The notes: generated by a model from the letters alone, not told the origin. A stretch of DNA of 11,611 bases from an uncultured Erysipelotrichaceae bacterium (GCA_902795725.1 CADBLY010000091.1:1-11611); one strand, 5' to 3'; shown: positions 1-6,505, counted from the first letter of the stretch. Translations and numbers: made by a program.

Positions 1-13
1 GAAAAAGAAAAAC

Positions 14-88
14 ATGAGAAAGAATAATAAAATTATAATGGGATCGATAGTATCCCTAGCAGTAATAGTAGTATTAGGAATAGTATAA
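14..88 (+). pseudogene. N-terminal membrane-anchor fragment of a frameshifted surface protein
   Basis: A 24-codon reading frame begins at an ATG and encodes a basic start (MRKNNK) followed by a hydrophobic helix ending VIVVLGIV, a typical signal anchor or signal peptide. It stops at TAA 86-88. The frame offset by one base is open from 84 to 671 and encodes a domain without its own ATG before 198, so the two pieces most likely belong to one gene with a one-base insertion, a real mutation or an assembly error. No good ribosome binding site is seen and codons before the ATG are also open (Lys-rich), so the true start may lie outside the window. It could instead be an unrelated tiny ORF, but the fit of an anchor directly before an extracellular domain argues for a split gene. 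Confidence 0.5.
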
Positions 89-197
89 TGGTACAACTCC
101 ATATGATCCATATAGTCATCATATAGGAGATATATTTGCATTAAATGGAGATAATTATCATATAATAGCAAATAGCTCGGTAGAAGATGATTATGTA

Positions 198-671
198 GTG
201 GCCTTAAAAGATGAACCATTAACTGCTGATGAAGTAATAGCAGCTGGCAGTACAACATCAGCAACAGGCAGTAATCCAGGAGTTATGGTATATGGTTCAG
301 ATTCAGCATATGCATATTCATCTGTTAAGAGCGTAGTAAATTATTGGGAAACATCTAAATTCACTGATAATGAATTAAAAACAGTAAATGGATATAAAGC
401 TAGATTAATAACAGTTGATGAATATAGAGAAATACCTACAGAAACAAGACAAATATGTACATATAAATGCTTTGACGCAGAAGTGCCAGCATATGATTGG
501 ATGTATAGTGATAATTATGGCTATTGGACAATGAGCCCATATAACAATTCTTCTTCTATTGTGTGGAAACCGGACTCAAATGGCTTTTTGGGTGGTGAAG
601 GTGTTTACAACAGTAGCGGTACCGTCCGCCCAGTCATCAATGTCTATAAAGATAAAATAACTCAAAGTTAA
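198..671 (+). CDS. Surface protein C-terminal domain, RPVINV family, paralogue of the downstream prepilin-like protein
   Basis: Position 198 is only a GTG inside a longer open frame; coding sequence very probably begins near 84 and continues the anchor encoded at 14-88. In-frame residues before 198 (HHIGDIFALNGDNYHII) align with YSVGDKVLFHDELYYVT of the prepilin-like protein at 5679-6476. The match continues through FTDNELKTVNGYKARLI versus FDNDELTEVNNYKVRLI, YWTMSP versus YWTMSA, and VRPVINV versus IRPVINV. From the GTG, the CTYKC motif lies at residues 87-91, YWTMS at 109-113 and VRPVINV at 143-149. The W-x-x-S, variable stretch, VRPV layout resembles C-type-lectin-like or DUF1566-like domains, including diversity-generating-retroelement targets; this is a resemblance only. 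Probably exported and anchored; ligand unknown. The last third of the gene is markedly richer in G+C than the rest. Confidence 0.65.
   Translation: MALKDEPLTADEVIAAGSTTSATGSNPGVMVYGSDSAYAYSSVKSVVNYWETSKFTDNELKTVNGYKARLITVDEYREIPTETRQICTYKCFDAEVPAYDWMYSDNYGYWTMSPYNNSSSIVWKPDSNGFLGGEGVYNSSGTVRPVINVYKDKITQS
535..650 (+). other. G+C-elevated 3' segment of the split surface gene
   Basis: By hand count 541-600 and 601-660 are each 24/60 G+C, and 601-645 is 23/45, while ordinary coding lines here run about 15-30%. Codons such as CCG, GTC, CGC, ACC and GGC cluster here and are rare in neighbouring genes. The segment encodes the part between YWTMSP and the terminal VRPVINV. It may reflect replacement or accelerated diversification of the 3' end, or simply selection on a Gly/Ser-rich domain. 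Confidence 0.5.
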
Positions 672-687
672 TTTAGTTAGGTATTAT

Positions 688-714
688 AAAAAATTGGATA
701 TATTCCAATTTTTT
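688..714. terminator. Bidirectional intrinsic terminator
   Basis: An 11-bp perfect stem (688-698 with 704-714) encloses a 5-base loop. The left arm is A-rich and the right arm T-rich, so a U-tract follows the stem on either strand. It lies between the convergent ends at 671 and 734 and can terminate both genes. Confidence 0.8.
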
Positions 715-733
715 ATTGTTTCATGTTACAATA

Positions 734-943
734 TTAACGGTAATAACCACCATAATAGTAATAATTAGGTGGATATGGGTAATAATAATTATAGCCTGGT
801 CTATTATTATAGAATAGTGGAGCTACTAAACCACCTGTTAATCCACCAAGTAAGAATGGCCCTAAAAACCCACCACCAATAAAACGATCGTTGTTACTTG
901 GTCTATTTGGTCTTCTATAATTATATATTTGATTTGGATACAT
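734..943 (-). CDS. Small Tyr/Gly/Pro-rich protein, function unknown
   Basis: This 69-residue protein begins with an Asn/Arg/Pro-rich segment (about residues 1-20), followed by a glycine-rich hydrophobic stretch at about 23-45 (GGGFLGPFLLGGLTGGLVAP) that could insert into a membrane or pack tightly. It ends in a tail of Tyr, Pro and Gly residues. Similar small low-complexity proteins occur in Bacilli and are sometimes loosely labelled coat-like, but I cannot assign a function or say whether this organism sporulates. The gene is credible because a strong ribosome binding site (AAAGGAG on the minus strand) sits at the right distance before the ATG, a terminator follows, and the composition is strongly protein-like. 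Start codon and ribosome binding site lie inside a perfect inverted repeat (941-971), suggesting regulation. Confidence 0.75.
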   Translation of the reverse strand: MYPNQIYNYRRPNRPSNNDRFIGGGFLGPFLLGGLTGGLVAPLFYNNRPGYNYYYPYPPNYYYYGGYYR

Positions 944-971
944 AATATACTCCTTTCACAAGTATATTATG
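941..971. promoter_or_regulatory. Perfect 11-bp inverted repeat over the start of the small minus-strand gene
   Basis: CATAATATACT at 941-951 and its exact reverse complement at 961-971 flank a 9-base spacer, almost filling the 51-base gap between two divergent genes. Read on the minus strand, the right-hand stem arm contains the ATG and the end of the ribosome binding site, and the loop holds the rest (GAAAGG). A transcript starting upstream could therefore hide its start codon in a hairpin. As DNA, the same symmetry could be an operator for a dimeric repressor acting on both genes. Confidence 0.5.
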
Positions 972-994
972 ATAATAGAAAGGAATTGTGATTT

Positions 995-2089
995 ATGAAT
1001 GAATTAAAAAAGTTAAGTAATACTATCGTAAATTATTCTTTAAAGGTAAAAAAAGGTGATAGAGTACAAATTACTTATGGTAATAAAGAATGCACTAAAT
1101 TAATTAAATACTTAATTAATGACATTTATAATAATGATGGTATTGTATATACTAAACTAGTTGATTATGAAATAAATTCTTTACTTATGGAAAGAGCTAA
1201 TAGTGAAGAATTAGAACACTTCGTTAAGATAAAAGCTTTTGAAGTGGATAATTATGATTGTTTTATTCATATTTGTTATAACGAAAACGAATATGAAGGG
1301 AAAGATATAGCAAGTTCTATTAGACAAGAATTAGGTAAAAAAAGTGAAACATATGATGATATTAGAATTAATAAAAAAAGATGGGTATTACTTAATTATC
1401 CATCAACACTAGATGCCTATAAAGCTAAGATGAAAACTGATGAATTCTATGATTATGCTATGAATGTGATGAATGTTGATTATGCACAAATGAAAGAAAA
1501 TATTAAACCGTTAAAAGAATTAATGGAAAAAACAGATAAAGTTAGAATTGTAAGTCCTGGAACTGATTTAACCTTCTCTATTAAAAATATGCCTGCTATT
1601 CCTTGTTTAGGAGAGTGTAATATACCGGATGGAGAAATATATACTGCTCCTATTAAGACAAGTGTGAATGGTTATATAACTTATAATACACCATCACCTT
1701 ATCAAGGATATACCTATGAAAATATTCGGTTAGAATTTCAAGATGGAAAGATAGTTAATTGTAGCGCTAAAGACAATAATGAACAGTTAGAAAAAATATT
1801 CAATACTGATGAAGGTGCTAGATATATAGGAGAATTTTCCTTTGGAATAAATCCTAAAGTACTTCACCCAATGGGCGATATTTTATATGATGAAAAAATA
1901 AAAGGAAGTATTCACTTCACACCAGGAAGATGCTACAATGACTGTGATAATGGCAATAGATCAGTTATCCACTGGGATTTAGTCTTAATTCAAAGAGATG
2001 ATTATGGTGGTGGAGAAATATATTTAGATGATAAATTAATCCGTAAAGATGGTTTGTTTGTTATAGATGAATTAAAATCCTTAAATTAG
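995..2089 (+). CDS. Aminopeptidase, M29 family (thermophilic metalloprotease/AmpS type)
   Basis: A 364-residue cytoplasmic metallo-aminopeptidase that removes N-terminal amino acids from peptides, probably in peptide recycling. The M29 signature is clear: NIPDGEIYTAP at 209-219, RYIGEFSFG at 276-284, GSIHFTPG at 304-311 and SVIHWD at 323-328. By family knowledge the two-metal site uses two glutamates, two histidines and an aspartate, which correspond here to E214, E280, H307, H326 and D328; all are present, so the enzyme looks active. Length is slightly below the usual 370-410 residues. There is no signal peptide. The ribosome binding site AAAGGA precedes the ATG. It is divergent from the small minus-strand gene, and the next gene starts 42 bases downstream with no terminator seen between them, so the two may be co-transcribed. 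Substrate preference cannot be read from the sequence. Confidence 0.9.
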   Translation: MNELKKLSNTIVNYSLKVKKGDRVQITYGNKECTKLIKYLINDIYNNDGIVYTKLVDYEINSLLMERANSEELEHFVKIKAFEVDNYDCFIHICYNENEYEGKDIASSIRQELGKKSETYDDIRINKKRWVLLNYPSTLDAYKAKMKTDEFYDYAMNVMNVDYAQMKENIKPLKELMEKTDKVRIVSPGTDLTFSIKNMPAIPCLGECNIPDGEIYTAPIKTSVNGYITYNTPSPYQGYTYENIRLEFQDGKIVNCSAKDNNEQLEKIFNTDEGARYIGEFSFGINPKVLHPMGDILYDEKIKGSIHFTPGRCYNDCDNGNRSVIHWDLVLIQRDDYGGGEIYLDDKLIRKDGLFVIDELKSLN

Positions 2090-2131
2090 TAAAGTAAATG
2101 AAAACTACTCATATAATAAATTAGGTGACAT

Positions 2132-2938
2132 ATGAAAAAAACATTTGAAATAATAGGTCTACTTACTTTAGTTATGTTTAGTTTTTTTATTACTAATAAA
2201 ACAGCCTTAGTTGTTAAAAATATGGATGATATTATGATTGAAATAAAACATAATTATAAAAATTATAATATAAATAGTAAAGATGCAATAATAAATAATG
2301 ATACTATCACTCCTGGTATCAGTGGTAGAAAAGTAAATATAAATAAAAGTTATAAAGCCATGAAAGAATATGGTAAATATAATGATAAATTATATGTATA
2401 CGATACTATAAAGCCTAAACTAAGTATTCAAAATAATAAAGATAAATATATAGTAAGTGGCAATAGGAATATTAGACAAATTAGTTTGTCATTTATTCTA
2501 AAAGATAATAGTAATATAAAAAATATTTTAGATATATTAGATAAAAATGATATAAAAGCTAGTTTTTTCATTAATGAAGATTGGATGACAGATAATAACT
2601 ATACCGTAATAGACTTAATTCAAACTGGCTATACTATAGGTATTAATGATGATAATAAATACAATAGTTGGATAGATGCCATTATCAAAAATGTAGGTAA
2701 ACAAAAAGAAGGCTATTGTTTATATAATGATAATAATCAATGTGAAAATAATTATATGATTAAAACAGATATATATACTCGCAATTATTTGATGAATGTA
2801 AAAAAAGATATTCATAATGGTTCAATAATTATTATGAATGATAACATTGAATTATATAAAGAATTAGATAGTGTGATAGAATTTATTAAATCAAAAGGAT
2901 ATAGTATTGTATCATTAGAAAAAATTTTAACAGAATAA
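2132..2938 (+). CDS. Membrane-anchored polysaccharide-deacetylase-like protein, probably catalytically inactive
   Basis: This 268-residue protein starts with MKK and a hydrophobic helix (about 5-27), so it is exported and membrane-anchored. A middle segment (57-115, including PGISGRK and KLYVYDTIKP) precedes a NodB-type fold. Family landmarks align: SLSFILKDNS (118-127) where active enzymes have TFDDGP, IKASFFI (141-147) for the conserved strand KATFF, GYTIGINDDN (166-175) where the zinc-binding NHxxxH is expected, and GSIIIMNDN (230-238) in place of the usual LHD. The catalytic aspartates and zinc-binding histidines are therefore missing although the fold-defining strands remain. It may bind glycan or act as a scaffold. 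The gene is rich in Asn, Ile and Lys. A ribosome binding site (AGGTG) precedes the ATG, a TATAAT at 2112-2117 might be a weak internal promoter, and a terminator overlaps the stop codon. Confidence 0.7.
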   Translation: MKKTFEIIGLLTLVMFSFFITNKTALVVKNMDDIMIEIKHNYKNYNINSKDAIINNDTITPGISGRKVNINKSYKAMKEYGKYNDKLYVYDTIKPKLSIQNNKDKYIVSGNRNIRQISLSFILKDNSNIKNILDILDKNDIKASFFINEDWMTDNNYTVIDLIQTGYTIGINDDNKYNSWIDAIIKNVGKQKEGYCLYNDNNQCENNYMIKTDIYTRNYLMNVKKDIHNGSIIIMNDNIELYKELDSVIEFIKSKGYSIVSLEKILTE

Positions 2939-2954
2939 CTGTTCTTTTTTTTTT
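2929..2954 (+). terminator. Intrinsic terminator overlapping the stop codon of the deacetylase-like gene
   Basis: AACAG (2929-2933) pairs with CTGTT (2939-2943) around a 5-base loop holding the TAA stop, followed by C and ten T residues. The stem is short, so efficiency may be modest, but the long T-tract and the location before a new promoter-like site support it. Confidence 0.55.
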
Positions 2955-2959
2955 ATATA

Positions 2960-2968
2960 TGGTAAAAT
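2960..2968 (+). promoter_or_regulatory. Extended -10 promoter element for the 2992-6476 operon
   Basis: TGG-TAAAAT matches the TGn-TATAAT extended -10 pattern with one mismatch. It sits directly after the T-tract of the preceding terminator and 24 bases before the start codon. No good -35 box is visible, which is common for extended -10 promoters. A similar element precedes rlmN. Confidence 0.45.
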
Positions 2969-2991
2969 ACTTATAGAATAGAAGGTGATTT

Positions 2992-3606
2992 ATGACAACT
3001 ATTTATTTAATGAATCATTCCAAAGCTAAAATGGAAAAAGAATATATTCATACCAATGAATCATTACAATTGGAAAATGAAAAATTTATTCTCAGTGTAG
3101 AAGGGGAGACTTTAGCGCAACATTATAGTAAAATAAAACAACTCAAAAAAATTGATATTATATATTCATCCAATTATGTTAGAAGTATGTCAACTGCTAA
3201 ATATATATGTGATGTAAATAATAAACCATTATATATTGATGAATCTTTTGGTGAAAGAAAATTTGGTGTCAATAATTGGAATGAAATTCCAAATGATTTC
3301 TTTGATAATCAAATACTTGATGAAAATTATAAATTAGGTAATGGTGAATCAAAAAAAGAAGTTAAAAATCGTATGTTAACATCCCTAAGAAAAGTATTAA
3401 AACAAAATAAAAACCAAACAATTCTAATTGTATCTCATTCTTCTTCTATCGCTTTTCTATTAGATGAATGGTGTGATATTAGTTATGACAGTGGATATGT
3501 TATATATTATGGAAATAAATTAATTGTTAATGGTCTAAACTCACCAGATTTAATAAAACTAACATTTGATGATGATAAATTAAAGGATATTGAACATGTC
3601 AACTAA
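2992..3606 (+). CDS. Histidine phosphatase (phosphoglycerate-mutase-like) family protein with altered RHG motif
   Basis: A 204-residue cytoplasmic protein of the histidine phosphatase superfamily. IYLMNHSKA at the N-terminus replaces the usual IYLVRHGET: nucleophile H9 is kept, but the preceding Arg is Asn and the following Gly is Ser. Other landmarks survive: IIYSSNYVRSMSTA (56-69) with R64, the acidic ESFGERKFG region (84-92) and IVSHSSSIAFLL (146-157) with the second histidine H149. Loss of the first Arg of the phosphate pocket may lower or redirect activity; the substrate is unknown. RBS AGAAGGTG precedes the ATG. The last codons overlap the start of the U32 gene by 11 bases, so the two are translationally coupled. 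It is unlikely to be the glycolytic mutase, which is longer and keeps RHG. Confidence 0.75.
   Translation: MTTIYLMNHSKAKMEKEYIHTNESLQLENEKFILSVEGETLAQHYSKIKQLKKIDIIYSSNYVRSMSTAKYICDVNNKPLYIDESFGERKFGVNNWNEIPNDFFDNQILDENYKLGNGESKKEVKNRMLTSLRKVLKQNKNQTILIVSHSSSIAFLLDEWCDISYDSGYVIYYGNKLIVNGLNSPDLIKLTFDDDKLKDIEHVN
3582..3587 (+). promoter_or_regulatory. Ribosome binding site that sets the U32 gene start at 3596
   Basis: AAAGGA ends 8 bases before ATG 3596 but only 2 bases before the in-frame TTG at 3590. The ATG is therefore the credible start and the TTG is not. Confidence 0.7.
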
Positions 3607-5689
3607 AAAAATAGAACTATTAAGTCCAGCTGGTAACATGGATAGTTTAAAAGCAGCTATTTTTGCAGGATGCGATGCTGTATATCTTAGTGGCAATCGT
3701 TTTGGAGCTAGAGCTTTTGCATCTAATTTTACTAATGAAGAAATAATTGAAGCTATTAATTTTAGTCATCTATATGGAGTAAAAGTATATGTAACTGTAA
3801 ATACTTTAGTCTATGAATCAGCAGTACCAATATTTATGAAATATATTGACTTTCTTCATAGAAATAGTGTCGATGCGATCATTATTCAAGATATTGGTAT
3901 GATGGATTTAATAAGAAAAACCTATCCCAATTTAGAAATTCATGCCTCAACCCAAATGCATATCCACAATGTAGAAGGCGTTAAACTATTAGAAAGTTTA
4001 GGTATAAAAAGAGCTGTTTTAGCAAGAGAAACACCTATTGAACTAATTAATGAAATAAAAAAGAACACTAATACCGATATAGAAATTTTTATCCATGGTG
4101 CACTCTGTATTAGCTACTCAGGACAATGCCTAATGAGCAGTTTAATAGGTGGTAGAAGTGGTAATAGAGGAACTTGTGCTGGTAGCTGCAGACAATCCTA
4201 TGATTTAATTGTTAATAATAATAAAGTTAATATTGATAACTATTTATTAAGTACCAAAGATTTATGCACACTAAATAATATTGGAAAACTAATAGATATA
4301 GGTGTTAATTCCTTAAAAATAGAAGGAAGAATGAAACGTCCAGAATATGTATATCTAGTAACTAGTTTATACAGAAAAGCTATTGATTCATATATAAAAA
4401 ATCACAAAGTAAATATTACAAATGAAGATATTAAAAACTTAAAAAAGATTTTCAATAGAAAATTTACTAAAGGGTTTATCTTTCATGAAGAAAATGATAA
4501 CTTTACTAATCCATATCGACCTAATCATATGGGAATAGAGATTGGACAAGTTATTAATTATAAAAAACCATATGTATATATCCAACTTAAAGATAGTTTA
4601 AATAAGCAAGATGGTATTCGTTTTGTAAAAGATGATATTGGACTTATAGTAACTGATTTAACTATTAATAATAATATTGCTAAAATAAAAGTCAAAGATA
4701 GAATTAGCACTAATTCATCCGTAGTCAAGACAACCGATTATCAACAATTACAAAGTATTAATGATTTGATAAAACAAGAAAAAAAGATTGCAATAACAAT
4801 TACTATTATTGTAAATATAGATAAACCCATTATATTAGTTCTCAATGATGGTGTTAATAATGTTGCTATAGCCAGTGAATATATTGTTCAATCATCTACT
4901 AATAATCCTACTACAAAGCAAAGAATTATTGAACAAATAACTAAATTAGGCAATACCATATATTTAGCGCAAAAAACTGAAAGTATAATTGATGATAATG
5001 TTTTTATTCCTATTAAAATACTAAACGATTTAAGAAGAGAAGCCATCACACTATTAAATCAAAAAAGATTGTATAAAATACCATACAAAAAAGAAAAATA
5101 TGAAATAACTTTAAAAGATTTTAAAAAAGAACAAAAAAAATCAATTTTAATAAGTAATAAACACGATGATATATCATCATTTGATGAAATATACACAGAA
5201 TATGATAGCCCATACACTTTAAAGTTACCAAGAGTATTAGAACATCTTCCATCTATTGATAGAAGAGTATTAATAGGAGAATTAGGAAGTGTATATAAAT
5301 ACAAGAATATAGTAACTGATTTTTCTTTAAATGTTGTAAATAGTTATAGTGTGGCTTTTCTCCACAGTTTAGGAGTAAATAAAATTACCTTATCATATGA
5401 ATTAAATGATAAACAAATAAAAGATCTTATTGATGCCTACCATTCAAGATATCATAAGCATCCTAATTTAGAATTAATAATAGAAGGTTATGAAGAAGTA
5501 ATGATATCAAAATATAAACTACCGAATAATAGTTTTTTAAAAGACCGATTTAACAATAAATATAAAGTATTAGTAAAAGATAATTTAATGTATATATACA
5601 ATTATAAAAAAAGAAAAATGACCGGTGATTATTATAAAATGGGCATCAATTATTTAAGAAAAAATAAAGAGGTGGATTATGAAAAATAA
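3596..5689 (+). CDS. U32-family protein with [4Fe-4S] cysteines, probable tRNA/rRNA 5-hydroxylation enzyme
   Basis: This 697-residue protein opens with the U32 signature ELLSPAGNMDSLKAAIFAGC (7-26) and continues through KVYVTVNTL, HASTQM (116-121) and HGALCISYSGQC (168-178). Four cysteines, C171, C178, C194 and C198, are placed like the iron-sulfur ligands of TrhP and RlhA. The STKDLC and LKIEGRMKRPEYV motifs (219-224, 240-252) follow. U32 proteins were first called collagenase-like peptidases, but TrhP makes 5-hydroxyuridine at tRNA position 34 and RlhA makes 5-hydroxycytidine in 23S rRNA, both using prephenate. The long C-terminal half resembles the extended architecture of RlhA-size members, so tRNA and rRNA targets are both possible. 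It overlaps both neighbours (11 bases each), implying coupled translation with the phosphatase-like and prepilin-like genes. No membrane segment is seen. Confidence 0.85.
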   Translation: MSTKKIELLSPAGNMDSLKAAIFAGCDAVYLSGNRFGARAFASNFTNEEIIEAINFSHLYGVKVYVTVNTLVYESAVPIFMKYIDFLHRNSVDAIIIQDIGMMDLIRKTYPNLEIHASTQMHIHNVEGVKLLESLGIKRAVLARETPIELINEIKKNTNTDIEIFIHGALCISYSGQCLMSSLIGGRSGNRGTCAGSCRQSYDLIVNNNKVNIDNYLLSTKDLCTLNNIGKLIDIGVNSLKIEGRMKRPEYVYLVTSLYRKAIDSYIKNHKVNITNEDIKNLKKIFNRKFTKGFIFHEENDNFTNPYRPNHMGIEIGQVINYKKPYVYIQLKDSLNKQDGIRFVKDDIGLIVTDLTINNNIAKIKVKDRISTNSSVVKTTDYQQLQSINDLIKQEKKIAITITIIVNIDKPIILVLNDGVNNVAIASEYIVQSSTNNPTTKQRIIEQITKLGNTIYLAQKTESIIDDNVFIPIKILNDLRREAITLLNQKRLYKIPYKKEKYEITLKDFKKEQKKSILISNKHDDISSFDEIYTEYDSPYTLKLPRVLEHLPSIDRRVLIGELGSVYKYKNIVTDFSLNVVNSYSVAFLHSLGVNKITLSYELNDKQIKDLIDAYHSRYHKHPNLELIIEGYEEVMISKYKLPNNSFLKDRFNNKYKVLVKDNLMYIYNYKKRKMTGDYYKMGINYLRKNKEVDYEK

Positions 5690-6476
5690 AGGATTTACTT
5701 TAATAGAGATTTTAGCAACCGTAGTCATACTATCAATAATTATGATTATATCATATCCTACTTTAAATGGAATGCTTAAGAAAAATGCCAATGAACAAGA
5801 CATAGTATTTCGTCAAAACGCTATCTTAGCAGCTAAATCTTATTTTAGTCTACACAACAATGTTAATACTGTAAAGGTTAGTAAATTAATAGAAGAAGGA
5901 CTATTAGAAAAAAATGAATCAACTCATGATTATGATAATAGTGTAGTGAAATGCACGGATAAATGTCAGTATTATCAAAGTCTAGAGTATAGTGTAGGCG
6001 ATAAAGTATTATTCCATGATGAATTATATTATGTTACTGAAGAGAGTAATCAAAATAAAGAATATATTACTTTATTAAAAGATGATAATATTGGTGAAAG
6101 TGGATATGGTAATACCAGCAATTATAATGAATCAATAATTACAGATGCACTAGATGAATGGGTTAGTGATAACTTTGATAATGATGAACTAACAGAAGTA
6201 AATAACTATAAAGTTAGATTAATAAATATAAATGAATTAGAGAATTTAGGGTATGAATATAAGTATAATGGATCAGTATTTTTGTATGAAAAAACAGAAG
6301 ATACTCCTGAATGGCTTTATATAAATAAGCCAGCATACTGGACCATGAGCGCAATCGATGATTCATCAAATTCCATTTGGGTAGTTTCTGAAAGCGGGTA
6401 TATTGTTAAACAAGCTGCACACAGTGGTAAAAAAACTATCCGACCTGTTATAAATGTTTTAAAAAGCAGCTTGTAA
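5679..6476 (+). CDS. Prepilin-like protein with class III signal and C-terminal RPVINV domain
   Basis: The N-terminus MKNKGFTLIEILATVVILSI is a textbook type IV pilin/pseudopilin leader: prepilin peptidase would cut after G5 and methylate F6, with the conserved glutamate E10 at position +5 and a hydrophobic helix to about residue 26. An alpha-helical stalk (about 30-80) leads to a CTDKC motif (92-96). A globular domain (about 104-262) then holds YSVGDKV, LTEVNNYKVRLI, AYWTMSA and IRPVINV, homologous to the protein encoded at 84-671. The protein is likely assembled into, or displayed by, a short pilus or pseudopilus. No assembly ATPase, platform protein or peptidase gene is in the window. RBS GAGGTG; the start overlaps the U32 gene by 11 bases. 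The 3' quarter of the gene is richer in G+C than the rest. A strong terminator overlaps the stop. Confidence 0.85.
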   Translation: MKNKGFTLIEILATVVILSIIMIISYPTLNGMLKKNANEQDIVFRQNAILAAKSYFSLHNNVNTVKVSKLIEEGLLEKNESTHDYDNSVVKCTDKCQYYQSLEYSVGDKVLFHDELYYVTEESNQNKEYITLLKDDNIGESGYGNTSNYNESIITDALDEWVSDNFDNDELTEVNNYKVRLININELENLGYEYKYNGSVFLYEKTEDTPEWLYINKPAYWTMSAIDDSSNSIWVVSESGYIVKQAAHSGKKTIRPVINVLKSSL

Positions 6477-6505
6477 GAGTTAATAGTAACTCTTTCTTTT
6501 TTTTT
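6475..6505 (+). terminator. Intrinsic terminator of the 2992-6476 operon
   Basis: An 8-bp perfect stem (AAGAGTTA 6475-6482 with TAACTCTT 6487-6494), a 4-base loop and a T-rich tail interrupted by one C. The stem begins within the stop codon of the prepilin-like gene. Confidence 0.85.

Noticed and set aside
101..124. 7-bp inverted repeat ATATGAT/ATCATAT
   Set aside because: It lies inside conserved coding sequence of the split surface gene, is short, and is not next to a start or stop.
724..732. Extended -10-like TG-T-TACAAT on the plus strand
   Set aside because: It would drive transcription antisense to the small minus-strand gene, has no -35 box, and such matches are expected by chance in A+T-rich DNA.
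3590..3595. TTG start for the U32 gene
   Set aside because: The ribosome binding site would be only 2 bases away; ATG 3596 has ideal spacing.
5059..5304. Minus-strand open frame of 81 codons inside the U32 gene
   Set aside because: It is fully antisense to a well-supported coding region, has no ribosome binding site and encodes a protein of no recognisable kind.
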